A DNA stretch of 64,000 nucleotides from Sphingomonas sp. SUN039 (GCF_024758725.1 NZ_CP096972.1:1656001-1720000); one strand, 5' to 3'; shown: positions 53,771-62,524, counted from the stretch's first letter. Program-made: numbers and translations. Notes: a model not told the origin generated them from the letters alone.

Positions 53771-54856
53771 TCAGGCGTCCGCGGCGATGATTTGCGCGAT
53801 CAGCGGCAATGACGTGGCGACCATCCGGGTGCGCGAAAATCCGCAGTTTTGCAGGGCCACACGTAGTTCCTGCGGGGTGCGTGCCCGCCCCGATCCCATC
53901 GCCAACAGGTACATGCCGAAATAGGCGTCGCCCATTGCCTCGTCGCCGCGAAGTCCCGCCATCGGCTCGACGATCAGCAACCGTCCGCCCGAATCGAGTG
54001 CCGACTTTGCTGCACGTAAAATCCGCAACATCGAGTCGTCGTCATGATCGTGGAGGATGCGGACGAGCGTGATCAGGTCGTAACCGCGCGGCAGCGAGTC
54101 GGTCAGGAAGCTGCCGCCGTGTTTTTCCACTGCTGGGTCCGCAATGCGCGCGACGACATCGGGCAGGTCGAACACGGCGCGATGCAGCCTGGGCGCGACA
54201 CTGCCGACGGCCGCCACGAACGCCCCCTGCCCGCCGCCGACGTCGAGCATCCTGCGGTGACGCGCGAAATCATAGGCATCGGTCGCCTGAGCCGCGACCA
54301 TCGGCTGCGATGCGGCCATCAGCGCGGAATAGTCCGATACGCCGCCCCCCTGCCCCTCGGCATAGGGCCAGAACCCCGACAACGCCCCGCCGCCCCCTTC
54401 CCTGCGCAGCAGCGCGAGCGGATCGGCGAGATCGGCGTAAAGCAAACTGTGGTGACGGATCATCGCGACGATGCCGGGATCGGCGTGGATCGCCGCCCCG
54501 ACGCGACCGAGCATGTAGCGCCCCGCGCCGACATCTTCCGCAAGACGCAGCGACGCAGCCGCGCGAAGCAAGCGCAACGCAGCAGCAGGCGACAACTCGC
54601 AGTCCGCTGCAACCTGATCCGCTGTAGTCGGCCCCTTCGCCAGCAGCCCGAGAACGCCCCCTTCGACGCACGCTGCCAGCACCTGCGAATAGACGAACCC
54701 CGCCACCAGCGAGAATGTTTCGCGCGCCCGCACACGCGCCACCGGCCGGGTCAACGGAAACTTCGCGGCCCAGCGGCGGAATTTGTCGCTCGCCAGAATT
54801 GCGTTGCGCCAACCGACCCAACGCACTTTAATGTCCGAACGAAGTGACGTAGCCAT
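53771..54856 (-). CDS. crtF: Demethylspheroidene O-methyltransferase CrtF
   Basis: 361 residues. Plant-type O-methyltransferase: helical dimerisation half with PTTADQVAADCELSPAAALRLL, then SAM motif MLDVGGGQGAFVAAVG, and LVRILHDHDDDSM with the catalytic-region His. It methylates the C-1 hydroxyl made by CrtC, giving spheroidene- or spirilloxanthin-type carotenoids. ATG 54856 is favoured; longer upstream frames run into crtD. Upstream of bchC in the same orientation, as in the classical crtF-bchCXYZ-puf superoperon. Confidence 0.94.
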   Translation of the reverse strand: MATSLRSDIKVRWVGWRNAILASDKFRRWAAKFPLTRPVARVRARETFSLVAGFVYSQVLAACVEGGVLGLLAKGPTTADQVAADCELSPAAALRLLRAAASLRLAEDVGAGRYMLGRVGAAIHADPGIVAMIRHHSLLYADLADPLALLRREGGGGALSGFWPYAEGQGGGVSDYSALMAASQPMVAAQATDAYDFARHRRMLDVGGGQGAFVAAVGSVAPRLHRAVFDLPDVVARIADPAVEKHGGSFLTDSLPRGYDLITLVRILHDHDDDSMLRILRAAKSALDSGGRLLIVEPMAGLRGDEAMGDAYFGMYLLAMGSGRARTPQELRVALQNCGFSRTRMVATSLPLIAQIIAADA

Positions 54857-54857
54857 A

Positions 54858-54875
54858 TGTCCAGTTGACTGGACG
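54858..54875. promoter_or_regulatory. PpsR/CrtJ-type operator between crtF and crtD
   Basis: TGTCCAGTTGACTGGACG: TGT-N12-ACG with 7-base palindromic arms (TGTCCAG/CTGGACG). It sits 1 base before the crtF start and 28 bases before crtD, so a single site could repress both directions. Confidence 0.75.
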
Positions 54876-54903
54876 CTAGGGTGCGCCCGGTCAAGGAGAC
54901 CGA

Positions 54904-56412
54904 ATGGCCGAACGCGTCGTGATCGTCGGAGCCGGAGTCGGCGGACTGGTGTCCGCCGCGCTGCTGGCGTCTCGCGGGCTGGACGTAACGGTGCTCGAAT
55001 CGGAAGCAATGCCCGGCGGAAAACTCCGTGCCATCGACGGTATCGACGCGGGGCCGACGGTCTTCACGATGCGCGATGTGTTCGACCAGATTTTCGACGA
55101 CTGCGGCGCCTGCCTCGCCGATCATCTGACCCTGACATCGGCAGCAACGCTCGCGCGTCATGCGTGGGGCGACGGATCGACGCTCGATCTTCACGCCGAC
55201 CCAGAAGTCAGTGAGGCCAATGTTGTGGCTTTTGCCGGACCCGACGCTGCGCGTGGGTTCCGCCGATTTCGCATGGAAGCACGGCGACTGCACGATGCCC
55301 TCGACCGTCCGTTCCTGCGCGACTCCAAAACCGACCCGCTGACGCTCGGCTGGCGGATGGGTTGGCGTGGACTCCCCGACTGGCTGAACCTGCGCGCCTA
55401 CCGGTCGATGTGGTCGGCGCTGGGCAGTTATTTCCCCGACCCGCGCCTGCGCCAGTTGTTCGGGCGCTATACGACCTATTGCGGCTCTTCGCCATTCCGA
55501 ACCCCCGCGACGCTGATGCTGATCGCCGATGTCGAGGCACAGGGGGTGTGGCTGGTCGAGGGCGGGATGCACCGGCTGGGGTCTGCCCTCGCCGCCCTCG
55601 CTGAACGCGCGGGCGCAAAGCTGCGTTACAGCGAGCGCGTGGCCGAAGTGCTGTCCGAACGCGGACGCGCCTCAGGCGTCCTGACCGCGACCGGCGAGCG
55701 CGTTGCGGCTGAGAAGGTCATCGTCAACGCCGATCCTGCCGCACTCGGCGCAGGCCGTTTCGGGCTGGCCGCAGCGCGCGCGGTCGGCGCGGTTCCAGTC
55801 GACGCTCGCTCGCTATCGGCACTGGTGTGGCTGGCAAAGGGGACCACGTCCGGCCTGCCCCTCACCCGCCACAATGTGTTCTTTTCGGACGATTACCGCG
55901 CCGAATTCGACGCCATTGCGTGCGGCGAAGTGCCCGATGCGCCAAGCGTCTATGTCTGCGCGCAGGAAAACGACGCGTTCCAGATCATCGTCAATGCGCC
56001 CGCCAATGGCGACACCCACAGCTACACCCCGCAGGAGATCGAGATATGCCAATCGCAGATGCTGGCGACACTGGAACGCTGCGGGCTGACGCTCTCGCCC
56101 ACGTCCCTTTCGGTGCTGACGCCGAACGATTTCGAGCGGCTCAATCCCTCGACGGGTGGGGCCCTGTATGGACGGGCCTCGCACGGGTGGGCGGCCTCCT
56201 TCCGCCGCCAGGGGTCGCGCACCCGGATGCCTGGGCTCTATTGCGCGGGCGGGAGCACCCATCCTGGGGCGGGCGTACCGATGGCCGCGCTTTCGGGACG
56301 GCTGGCATCCGCAGCCCTGCTCTCGGACCGCGTTTCGACCGCGACGTCCCGGGGGGCGGATATAGCTGGTGGTATGTCGACGCGATCTCCGACGACGGCC
56401 GGTACGGGCTGA
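54904..56412 (+). CDS. crtD: 1-hydroxycarotenoid 3,4-desaturase CrtD
   Basis: 502 residues. FAD-binding VVIVGAGVGGLVSAALLASRG at the N-terminus, PGGKLR, the GPTVFTM segment and the phytoene-desaturase C-terminal motif GLYCAGGSTHPGAGVPMAALSGRLAS. It introduces the 3,4 double bond in hydroxyneurosporene/hydroxylycopene. GGAGA precedes ATG 54904. The last 170 bases overlap the crtC frame; the terminal GGMSTRSPTTAG resembles other CrtD ends, so the stop position looks genuine. Confidence 0.94.
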   Translation: MAERVVIVGAGVGGLVSAALLASRGLDVTVLESEAMPGGKLRAIDGIDAGPTVFTMRDVFDQIFDDCGACLADHLTLTSAATLARHAWGDGSTLDLHADPEVSEANVVAFAGPDAARGFRRFRMEARRLHDALDRPFLRDSKTDPLTLGWRMGWRGLPDWLNLRAYRSMWSALGSYFPDPRLRQLFGRYTTYCGSSPFRTPATLMLIADVEAQGVWLVEGGMHRLGSALAALAERAGAKLRYSERVAEVLSERGRASGVLTATGERVAAEKVIVNADPAALGAGRFGLAAARAVGAVPVDARSLSALVWLAKGTTSGLPLTRHNVFFSDDYRAEFDAIACGEVPDAPSVYVCAQENDAFQIIVNAPANGDTHSYTPQEIEICQSQMLATLERCGLTLSPTSLSVLTPNDFERLNPSTGGALYGRASHGWAASFRRQGSRTRMPGLYCAGGSTHPGAGVPMAALSGRLASAALLSDRVSTATSRGADIAGGMSTRSPTTAGTG

Positions 56413-57236
56413 CGATTATCGCGTTCATCGGCAGCGTTTTCTCGCCCTATTACAAGGCCAGCGGACGCGAAAACCCGCTCGACCATTGCAGCATCAACGT
56501 CGCGCTGACCGGCCCCCGTGGGAACCGCTGGGCAATGACCGAACGCGGTGAAGCCAGCGTGTCGCGCGAAGCGGCGAGCTTCTCGGTCGGCCCCAGCGCG
56601 GTGCATTGGGACGGCGATGCGCTGGTCATCGACATCGACGAACGCTGCGCGCTGATGCCGTTCAATGTGAAGGGGCGCGTCCGCGTCACGCCGCAAGTCA
56701 TGGGCACCACGGCGTTCGACCTCGGCGGCGGGCATATGTGGCACCCGATTTCCCCGCGCGCGCGTGTCGAGGCCGATTTCGGCGCGCCAGGTATCCGCTG
56801 GTCGGGCAATGGCTATTTCGATTCGAACCAGGGCAGCGAACCGTTGGAGGACGGCTTCCGCGACTGGCAATGGTCGCGCGCGCATGTCGGCCCTGACGTC
56901 GGCGTGATCTACGAAGGCGTGCGCCGCGACGGCAGCGAGTTCGCAATGGCGCTGCGCTGCGACAAGACCGGCCATTGGGCCGACGAGCCCCTGCCGCCGC
57001 ACCAGCGCCTGATGCCGACCCCGTTCGCCATCGGGCGCAGCACCAGGGCCGATGCAGGCTTTCGCCCGCGCATCGTCAAGACCTGGCTCGACGCCCCCTT
57101 CTACGCACGCTCGGCGCTGCGCACGAAAATGTTCGGGCATGAAGGCGAAGGGGTGCACGAGAGCCTGTCGCTCGACCGGCTGGTGACGCCGATCGTGCAG
57201 GGGATGCTGCCCTACCGGATGCCGCGCAAGGCTTAG
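56241..57236 (+). CDS. crtC: Carotenoid 1,2-hydratase CrtC (start uncertain)
   Basis: Up to 331 residues. Conserved CrtC blocks: GGYSWWYVDAISDDGR, IAFIGSVFSPYYKASGR, LGGGHMWHPISP and GNGYFDSNQGSEPLEDGF. It hydrates the C-1,2 double bond of neurosporene/lycopene. The only canonical start before these blocks is TTG 56241; between it and 56532 there is no in-frame ATG, GTG or TTG. A CTG at 56409 overlaps the crtD stop as CTGA and could be a coupled non-canonical start, but it would drop the conserved WWYVDA block. Overlap with crtD is 172 bases with the TTG start. Confidence 0.88.
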   Translation: MRGREHPSWGGRTDGRAFGTAGIRSPALGPRFDRDVPGGGYSWWYVDAISDDGRYGLTIIAFIGSVFSPYYKASGRENPLDHCSINVALTGPRGNRWAMTERGEASVSREAASFSVGPSAVHWDGDALVIDIDERCALMPFNVKGRVRVTPQVMGTTAFDLGGGHMWHPISPRARVEADFGAPGIRWSGNGYFDSNQGSEPLEDGFRDWQWSRAHVGPDVGVIYEGVRRDGSEFAMALRCDKTGHWADEPLPPHQRLMPTPFAIGRSTRADAGFRPRIVKTWLDAPFYARSALRTKMFGHEGEGVHESLSLDRLVTPIVQGMLPYRMPRKA

Positions 57237-57250
57237 AGTCTGCCGCCCAA

Positions 57251-57266
57251 TGGCGGAAAACCGCCA
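57251..57266. terminator. Stem-loop after crtC
   Basis: TGGCGG-AAAA-CCGCCA, a perfect 6-base GC stem with A4 loop, 14 bases after the crtC stop. No T-run, so weak or Rho-assisted termination. Confidence 0.45.
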
Positions 57267-57688
57267 AAGGTCACACGAAAGTCACACCTGAACGACTCGC
57301 GAACGGCTTCGAACACGGCGTATTTGCGTGCGTTAGCTTCCCTCGCTTCACCGGGTTAGGCGCAGTTTTTACTACAGTTCAAAGAGCAAGGGACGCAGCG
57401 TCCCGACAGGTACGATAAGTGACGAAAAGGATGTAGGAAAGGACTTTTGTTCACGTTGTGTACCGAGATAGGAGCGGTCTGTCGCATGGCGGCTTTCGTC
57501 AACAAAACGGCCATTCGGTGCAGCCCTTGGCCGCCTCGGAAGCTGCCGTCCGTTCACTTAACACTGCGAACGGCCGGAGGTGGGTTGAAAGCGAACATGA
57601 TGCGATGACGCAGGTGCCGGGGTTTTGACCGCGCCGGGTTGCGCAAAGCGATCCGACCTTTACCAAGGAGCGATATAGCAGGGAGAGC
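57267..57688. other. Intergenic region between crtC and the M48 peptidase gene
   Basis: About 420 bases without a supported gene. Short frames on both strands have no recognisable product. The sequence is less GC-rich than its surroundings and includes a palindromic GGGACGCAGCGTCCC near 57390-57404 and several imperfect inverted repeats around 57495-57590, so it may be degenerate intergenic repeat. The last 20 bases contain the GGGAGAG ribosome site of the peptidase. Confidence 0.5.
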
Positions 57689-58870
57689 ATGATGCGTTTC
57701 GATCCCGCCGCCGCCACCAAAGCCGCTATCGACAGCCTCGGGCCCGACGCGCTCGCAAAAGCCGCCAACTATACGCAGGGTAGTCATTGGCTTTCGCTGT
57801 GGGGTCTTCTGGTCGCAGCGGTCGTCACGATCCTCTTCGTGCGGCTGCGCATTCTCGACCGACTTGATGCGCGCCTGGCGCGGCGCGGCTGGGCGCTCCG
57901 GACATTCCTTCTCTGTGTGAGTTTTTTCCTCCTCTCGGCGATTACCAGCCTTCCGTGGGACGCCTATGCAGACTGGGGGCGCGAGGCGGCCTATGACCGG
58001 ACCAGCCAGCCGTTTGGCGACTGGCTTGGGCAGACAGCAATCTCGGCAGTCATCACTGCGTTGCTCGGCAGCCTGTTCTTCCTTGCCATCTATGCGCTGA
58101 TCCGGCGAACCGGTAGGCGCTGGTGGGTCTGGACGGGCGGGCTGGTGGGGGTCGCAATTTCGGCGTTGCTGCTCGTCTCGCCGATCGTTATTGAGCCCAT
58201 ATTTAACGAATATAGGCCTGTTCCGGCTGGCCCGGTGCGCGATGCACTCGTTGTCATGGCTGACCGCGTCGATATCCCGCACAGCCATATCCTGATGTTC
58301 GATGGATCGCGCCAGTCGAACAATTTCAGCGCCAATGTCTCGGGAATAGGCTCATCGGCGCGGATCGCCATTTCGGACGTCGCGCTCGGCAAGGCATCCC
58401 TCGATGAGGTGAAGGCGGTGACCGGACACGAAATCGGCCATTATGTTGAAGGACATATCTGGTACGCGATTGTCGCCTTCTCGCTGCTCGCGATCCTGCT
58501 TTTCTTCCTTGCCGACCGTTTGTTTCCGCGCGCGGCGCGGCTGTTCGGCAGCGACGCGGCGATCGAAGACGCGCGCGGCTTTCCAGTGATGATGATCCTT
58601 CTGTCATTTCTCGGCCTGCTCGCGATGCCGATCGTCAACACGATCATTCGCATTGATGAAACATCGGCTGATCTCTATTCGCTGGAGACGGTCAACCTGC
58701 CTGACGCGATGGTCGGTGCGCTGCTCAAAAGTGCCGAATATCGCAATCCCCGCCCCGGATTAATCGAGGAATGGCTATTCTACGACCATCCCTCGGTCGA
58801 ACGGCGGATGCGTATGTCCATGGAATGGAAAGCCGCGCACCCGAAAGAGCCGCCTGTCGCCAAACCATGA
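57689..58870 (+). CDS. M48 family (Ste24-like) zinc metalloprotease
   Basis: 393 residues with about six membrane helices and the zinc motif H-E-I-G-H (VKAVTGHEIGHYVEGH, near residue 250); the third ligand Glu lies in the DETSADLYSLE segment. Resembles CAAX-prenyl protease 1 / Ste24 family membrane peptidases. GGGAGAG precedes ATG 57689 (57692 is also possible). It has no known link to photosynthesis yet lies inside the cluster between crtC and bchO; it may act in membrane protein quality control. Confidence 0.88.
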   Translation: MMRFDPAAATKAAIDSLGPDALAKAANYTQGSHWLSLWGLLVAAVVTILFVRLRILDRLDARLARRGWALRTFLLCVSFFLLSAITSLPWDAYADWGREAAYDRTSQPFGDWLGQTAISAVITALLGSLFFLAIYALIRRTGRRWWVWTGGLVGVAISALLLVSPIVIEPIFNEYRPVPAGPVRDALVVMADRVDIPHSHILMFDGSRQSNNFSANVSGIGSSARIAISDVALGKASLDEVKAVTGHEIGHYVEGHIWYAIVAFSLLAILLFFLADRLFPRAARLFGSDAAIEDARGFPVMMILLSFLGLLAMPIVNTIIRIDETSADLYSLETVNLPDAMVGALLKSAEYRNPRPGLIEEWLFYDHPSVERRMRMSMEWKAAHPKEPPVAKP

Positions 58871-58896
58871 ACTAGCTGCCGTTCCCACTTATACCC

Positions 58897-59034
58897 TCAC
58901 GGCCGGTCGTCATCGCTCTTCGCCGGCTGATCATCGGACTTCATCCGTTTCAACGAGCGCAATTGCCAGAAGCCGAACCCGAACACGATGGCGAGCGTCA
59001 GCCCCGCCTCGATGATCCCGAAATAGCCCTTCAT
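58897..59034 (-). CDS. 45-residue single-pass membrane protein downstream of bchO
   Basis: MKGYFGIIEAGLTLAIVFGF opening, a membrane helix to about residue 22, then a charged cytoplasmic tail (WQLRSLKRMKSDDQ, then DDDRP). ATG overlaps the bchO stop (ATGA) and has GGGAG ten bases upstream, so it is translated with bchIDO. Small proteins of this type follow bchO in other alphaproteobacterial clusters as I recall; no function is known. Confidence 0.72.
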   Translation of the reverse strand: MKGYFGIIEAGLTLAIVFGFGFWQLRSLKRMKSDDQPAKSDDDRP

Positions 59035-59918
59035 GCCACTGCTCCCTCGGTCGCCAGTATAGCTTGCGTGCGCGCAAAATGCAGGATGCGATCGACCGCC
59101 AGGTGCGGTGCTTCCTCATGCGCGAGGTGGCCGAGGCCGGGCAGCACTTCGAGCGCGCAATCGGGGATCAGCGCGACCGAGTCGAGCGCACCCGACACCG
59201 GAATGGCGGCGTCCTTTTCGCCGTGCAGCACCAGCATGGGCACCGCGAGTTTGGGCAAATCGCGCTTGAGCGGCACCAGATCCCAATCGGCCATCATCCC
59301 GATCGCCCCCGCGCAATGCGCCGAAGTTGCGAACAATTTGGCGTAAGCCGCATTCCCGGCCGCATCGATCTTCGACGCGGTGCTGCGCGCCAGGAACCGT
59401 TCGACGGCGCCGGGCCCGCGCGCGACCGACGCAAAGATGTGCGGCGCAAACGGATTGACGAACAACAGCTTGGCCATCGTCGGAAACAGATGCTGGGCGA
59501 TGCCGGGAAACGGTAGCAGTGCGGGCGCGATTCCCACGATCCCAGCGGGCCGCACCAACCCGTCGAGCGCCATGCGGATCGCGATTGCCGCACCCGCCGA
59601 ATGGCCGACTACCAGCGCCGGTTCGGCATCGAGCTCGCCGAGCAATCCGGCAAGTGCGCGTGCCACACCCGGCATCGTCAATCCGTTCGGCGGGCGTCCT
59701 TTGGTGAAGCCATGCCCCGGCAAATCCGGCGCGATGACACGAAAATGCTGCGCCAGCGGGTGCAGCATATCACGCCAGCTATGCGTCGCTGCACCGGTGC
59801 CATGGAGCAGCAGCAATACCGGTCCATCGCCTGCGATCTGCGCATGCCAGTCGATCCCGCCGACCCGCACCGACCGGCTGTCGGTCGCGTTCGGCCAGTC
59901 GGCGGGGGGCAGGCTCAT
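59031..59918 (-). CDS. bchO: Alpha/beta hydrolase BchO (Mg-chelatase associated)
   Basis: 295 residues. Alpha/beta-hydrolase fold: oxyanion HGTGAATHSW, nucleophile elbow GHSAGAAIA, Asp in GEKDAAIPV and His in LGHLAHEE. Always linked to bchI/bchD; exact reaction unknown, proposed accessory to Mg chelation. Overlaps bchD by 4 bases. Confidence 0.93.
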   Translation of the reverse strand: MSLPPADWPNATDSRSVRVGGIDWHAQIAGDGPVLLLLHGTGAATHSWRDMLHPLAQHFRVIAPDLPGHGFTKGRPPNGLTMPGVARALAGLLGELDAEPALVVGHSAGAAIAIRMALDGLVRPAGIVGIAPALLPFPGIAQHLFPTMAKLLFVNPFAPHIFASVARGPGAVERFLARSTASKIDAAGNAAYAKLFATSAHCAGAIGMMADWDLVPLKRDLPKLAVPMLVLHGEKDAAIPVSGALDSVALIPDCALEVLPGLGHLAHEEAPHLAVDRILHFARTQAILATEGAVA

Positions 59919-61570
59919 TGCGCGGCCTTCACTGCATCGCGCAGCCCCACCGCATCGGCGCGCGGCAGCGGCAGATAGCGCGCACGCATCGCGGCAGCGA
60001 GCTCGGCCCCCTCGGACCGCGGACGGTTCGAAATATCGACGAACACCGCGCCCAGCCCGCTCGCGCCGAATGCCTTCGCAGCGGGCATCGTCGCCTCAGC
60101 GCCGACATTGCCGCGACCGTCGCTGAGCAACACGACAAACGGCGTCCGGCCCTTGCCGCGCACCGCTTCGCCCAACAGCCGCGCCGCATCGATTCCGGCG
60201 GCCAGCGGCGTCCCACCCCCGCCCGGCAGATCGGCCAGCGAGCGCCGTGCGCGGGTCAAGGACCGCGTCGGTGGCAGCAACACCTCGGCACTGTCACCCC
60301 GAAACGAAATCAGCGCGACTTCGGTGCGTTTCACATAGGCCTCGGCAAGCAGCAGTTCGACCGCGCCCTTCGCCTCGCCCAGCCGCGCAGCCGCAGCTGA
60401 GCCCGAGGCATCGACGGCGAAAATCGTCGTCGCATCGGCGCGCGTCTCAAATCGTTTGATCCGCAGATCGTCGCGGCGAATGGCAATGCGGTCGCCGGAT
60501 GCCAGATCGGCCCCGCGCAGTTTCTGCCAAGGTGCCGCCGCGCGCAACGTATCGATCAGCGCCAGTCGCGCCCCACCTCTCGGCAAGCCTGCCCTCGCAC
60601 CGAGCGGCCGCCCGCGCATCGGCGACTTGCGCCGCTCGCCACCCCCGCTGCTGTTCGACGTGCAGCGTCCTGCACCTGCCGCAATGGCGGCGAGGACATC
60701 GGGCGGCAGGGCTGCGGTCACCGCTTCCAGCACGACATCGTCAAGCGTGTCGCCGATTTGGGACTCGCCATCGCTCGACGAGGGCGGCGGTGGCGGTGCG
60801 TCATCCTCGGCTGCGCTCGGCATCCGCGTCGCGCGATGGGCGAGGACGAGACAGGCAGCGGTCGCAATGTCGGCCTCATTGGGCTCGGCGCGGTTCTCAA
60901 GTTCAGCGAGCCCGCTCGCGACGCGGGAAGCCATGACGGGCGCCCGCACCGAGTCGATCCCAAGGGCCAACGATACGGACGCCAAAGCCCTTATCCCGTC
61001 ACCCCGGGCTTGACCCGGGGTCCCGCTCACAGGCGCGATATTGCTTGAAGAAGCGGTTCCCCGGCTCAGGGCCGGGGTGACGGGTGCCTGCTCCATCAAG
61101 CGCACGTCCGAAAGATCGAACCGGAACGCCAACCGTTCCGCCAAACGGTCGGGCACCCGCTCCTTACCCTGCCCGTCGTCGAGCAACACCAGCCCGAACC
61201 GCGCCGGATGCCGCGCGCCTGCCCCGTCGCGTTCGATCACGACTTCGCCGATGTCCATCACCGACGCGATCCGCGCCGCCACCGCATCGCTCATCCGCTC
61301 CGCCATCGACACGAGCAGTAACCCACCATCGGCTTGCGCGAGTAGCCCCGGGCGAACCGTCCCGCCCTGCCCCGCCAGCGTCGCCGCCAGATCGCGGCCC
61401 CCGATCAACGCCTCGTCATCGATCCCGACTGGCAAGCGCCGCATCGGCCCCAGTTCCGCGAGCACGGCATCACGCCCCGGTCCCGCGCCGCGCAGGATCA
61501 TCCCGCCCAACCCCGCCGGGTCGCGCTTCAGCAACCGCACGGCGAGCAAGGCGTCGCCGAACGGGTCCAT
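59915..61570 (-). CDS. bchD: Magnesium chelatase subunit BchD, with in-frame repeat insert
   Basis: 551 residues. N-terminal AAA-like domain without a functional P-loop, a Pro-rich acidic linker (EDDAPPPPPSSSDGE), and a C-terminal von Willebrand A domain with MIDAS motif D-A-S-G-S (FAVDASGSAAAARL) and SDGRGN. Residues about 163-192 are encoded by a 90-bp palindromic repeat and read VTPALSRGTASS ... SGTPGQARGDG. It scaffolds BchI hexamers and BchH during Mg insertion. ATG overlaps the bchI stop (TGATG). Confidence 0.94.
   Translation of the reverse strand: MDPFGDALLAVRLLKRDPAGLGGMILRGAGPGRDAVLAELGPMRRLPVGIDDEALIGGRDLAATLAGQGGTVRPGLLAQADGGLLLVSMAERMSDAVAARIASVMDIGEVVIERDGAGARHPARFGLVLLDDGQGKERVPDRLAERLAFRFDLSDVRLMEQAPVTPALSRGTASSSNIAPVSGTPGQARGDGIRALASVSLALGIDSVRAPVMASRVASGLAELENRAEPNEADIATAACLVLAHRATRMPSAAEDDAPPPPPSSSDGESQIGDTLDDVVLEAVTAALPPDVLAAIAAGAGRCTSNSSGGGERRKSPMRGRPLGARAGLPRGGARLALIDTLRAAAPWQKLRGADLASGDRIAIRRDDLRIKRFETRADATTIFAVDASGSAAAARLGEAKGAVELLLAEAYVKRTEVALISFRGDSAEVLLPPTRSLTRARRSLADLPGGGGTPLAAGIDAARLLGEAVRGKGRTPFVVLLSDGRGNVGAEATMPAAKAFGASGLGAVFVDISNRPRSEGAELAAAMRARYLPLPRADAVGLRDAVKAAQ
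60995..61084. repeat. Palindromic repeat element inserted in frame in bchD
   Basis: Left arm 60995-61022 (CCCGTCACCCCGGGCTTGAC...) and right arm 61057-61084 (...GCCGGGGTGACGGG) are near-perfect reverse complements around a 34-base centre; total 90 bp, exactly 30 codons. In bchD frame it reads as the dispersed-repeat peptide ending SGTPGQARGDG. It is a different sequence family from the element in bchB but has the same length and design. Confidence 0.85.
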
Positions 61571-62496
61571 CAGTCGAAGAGTTCGCTCAGCGCGCGTTCG
61601 ATCCGCGCCGTCGAGCCGGTCTCGTCGAGTACATTGCGCCGCAGCCGGTGGCGCAGCGCCATCGGCGCGACCGCACGCAATTGCGTGACACCGACCAGCG
61701 TCTTCCCACCGAGCGCCGCCGCCGCCCGTGCCGCACGCATCAGGGTCAGCTCGCCGCGCAACCCGTCGGCCCCGACCGCGATGCACAGTTCGGATGCGGC
61801 ACGCAGTACATCGTCGGGAACCGTCAGCTCGGGCAATAGCTTCTTGGCCTTGGCGATCTTGTTCAGCGTCTTCTTCTCGGCCTTGGCCCAGTCCGCCGCG
61901 AACGCGTCGGGCGTCCGTTCGAATGCGTCGCAGCGGCGCAATATCTCGACCCGCGTGTCGAGATCCTGCGATGTTCGCACCTCCAACGACAAGCCGAACC
62001 GGTCGAGCAATTGCGGGCGCAATTCGCCTTCCTCGGGGTTGCCGCTGCCGATCAGGACGAAGCGCGCCGAATGCCGCACGCTCAACCCCTCGCGCTCGAC
62101 GACATTCTCGCCCGATGCCGCCACATCGAGCAGCAAATCGACAATATGATCCTCAAGCAAGTTGATTTCATCGATGTAGAGAAAGCCTTGATCGGCCTTC
62201 GCCAGCAGCCCCGGTTCGAACGCCTTTTCCCCCTTGCCCAGCGCGCGTTCGATATCGAGCGCCCCGACCACACGGTCCTCGGTGGCGCCGAGCGGGAGGT
62301 CCACAAAGGGTACTGGCTTGCCCTTACCCAACGGCGGCAACAGTGCCGCGAGCGCGCGAGCGGCGGTCGATTTTCCCGTCCCCCGGTCGCCGAACACCAT
62401 CACGCCGCCGATCTTCGGATCGACCGCCGCAATCAGCAGCGCGCGCTTCATCTCGTCCTGACCGACGATTGCCGAAAAGGGGAAAGCCGCCCGCAT
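61570..62496 (-). CDS. bchI: Magnesium chelatase ATPase subunit BchI
   Basis: 308 residues. AAA+ ATPase: [16 protein letters not shown], Walker [13 protein letters not shown], Walker [15 protein letters not shown], sensor segment [21 protein letters not shown]. Drives Mg insertion with BchD and BchH. ATG 62496 is chosen over ATG 62514 because the latter falls inside the PpsR box; neither has a strong ribosome site. First gene of bchI-bchD-bchO. Confidence 0.95.
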   Translation of the reverse strand: MRAAFPFSAIVGQDEMKRALLIAAVDPKIGGVMVFGDRGTGKSTAARALAALLPPLGKGKPVPFVDLPLGATEDRVVGALDIERALGKGEKAFEPGLLAKADQGFLYIDEINLLEDHIVDLLLDVAASGENVVEREGLSVRHSARFVLIGSGNPEEGELRPQLLDRFGLSLEVRTSQDLDTRVEILRRCDAFERTPDAFAADWAKAEKKTLNKIAKAKKLLPELTVPDDVLRAASELCIAVGADGLRGELTLMRAARAAAALGGKTLVGVTQLRAVAPMALRHRLRRNVLDETGSTARIERALSELFD

Positions 62497-62506
62497 TGCG
62501 TTCACG

Positions 62507-62524
62507 TGTAACATGCGCTGGACA
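62507..62524 (-). promoter_or_regulatory. PpsR/CrtJ-type operator at bchI
   Basis: TGTAACATGCGCTGGACA, matching TGT-N12-ACA, ten bases before the chosen bchI start and 85 bases before the divergent DUF2189 gene. Confidence 0.6.

Noticed and set aside
57499-57768. An 89-codon reverse frame before the M48 gene
   Set aside because: No domain or ribosome site, and it overlaps the start of the well-supported peptidase gene.
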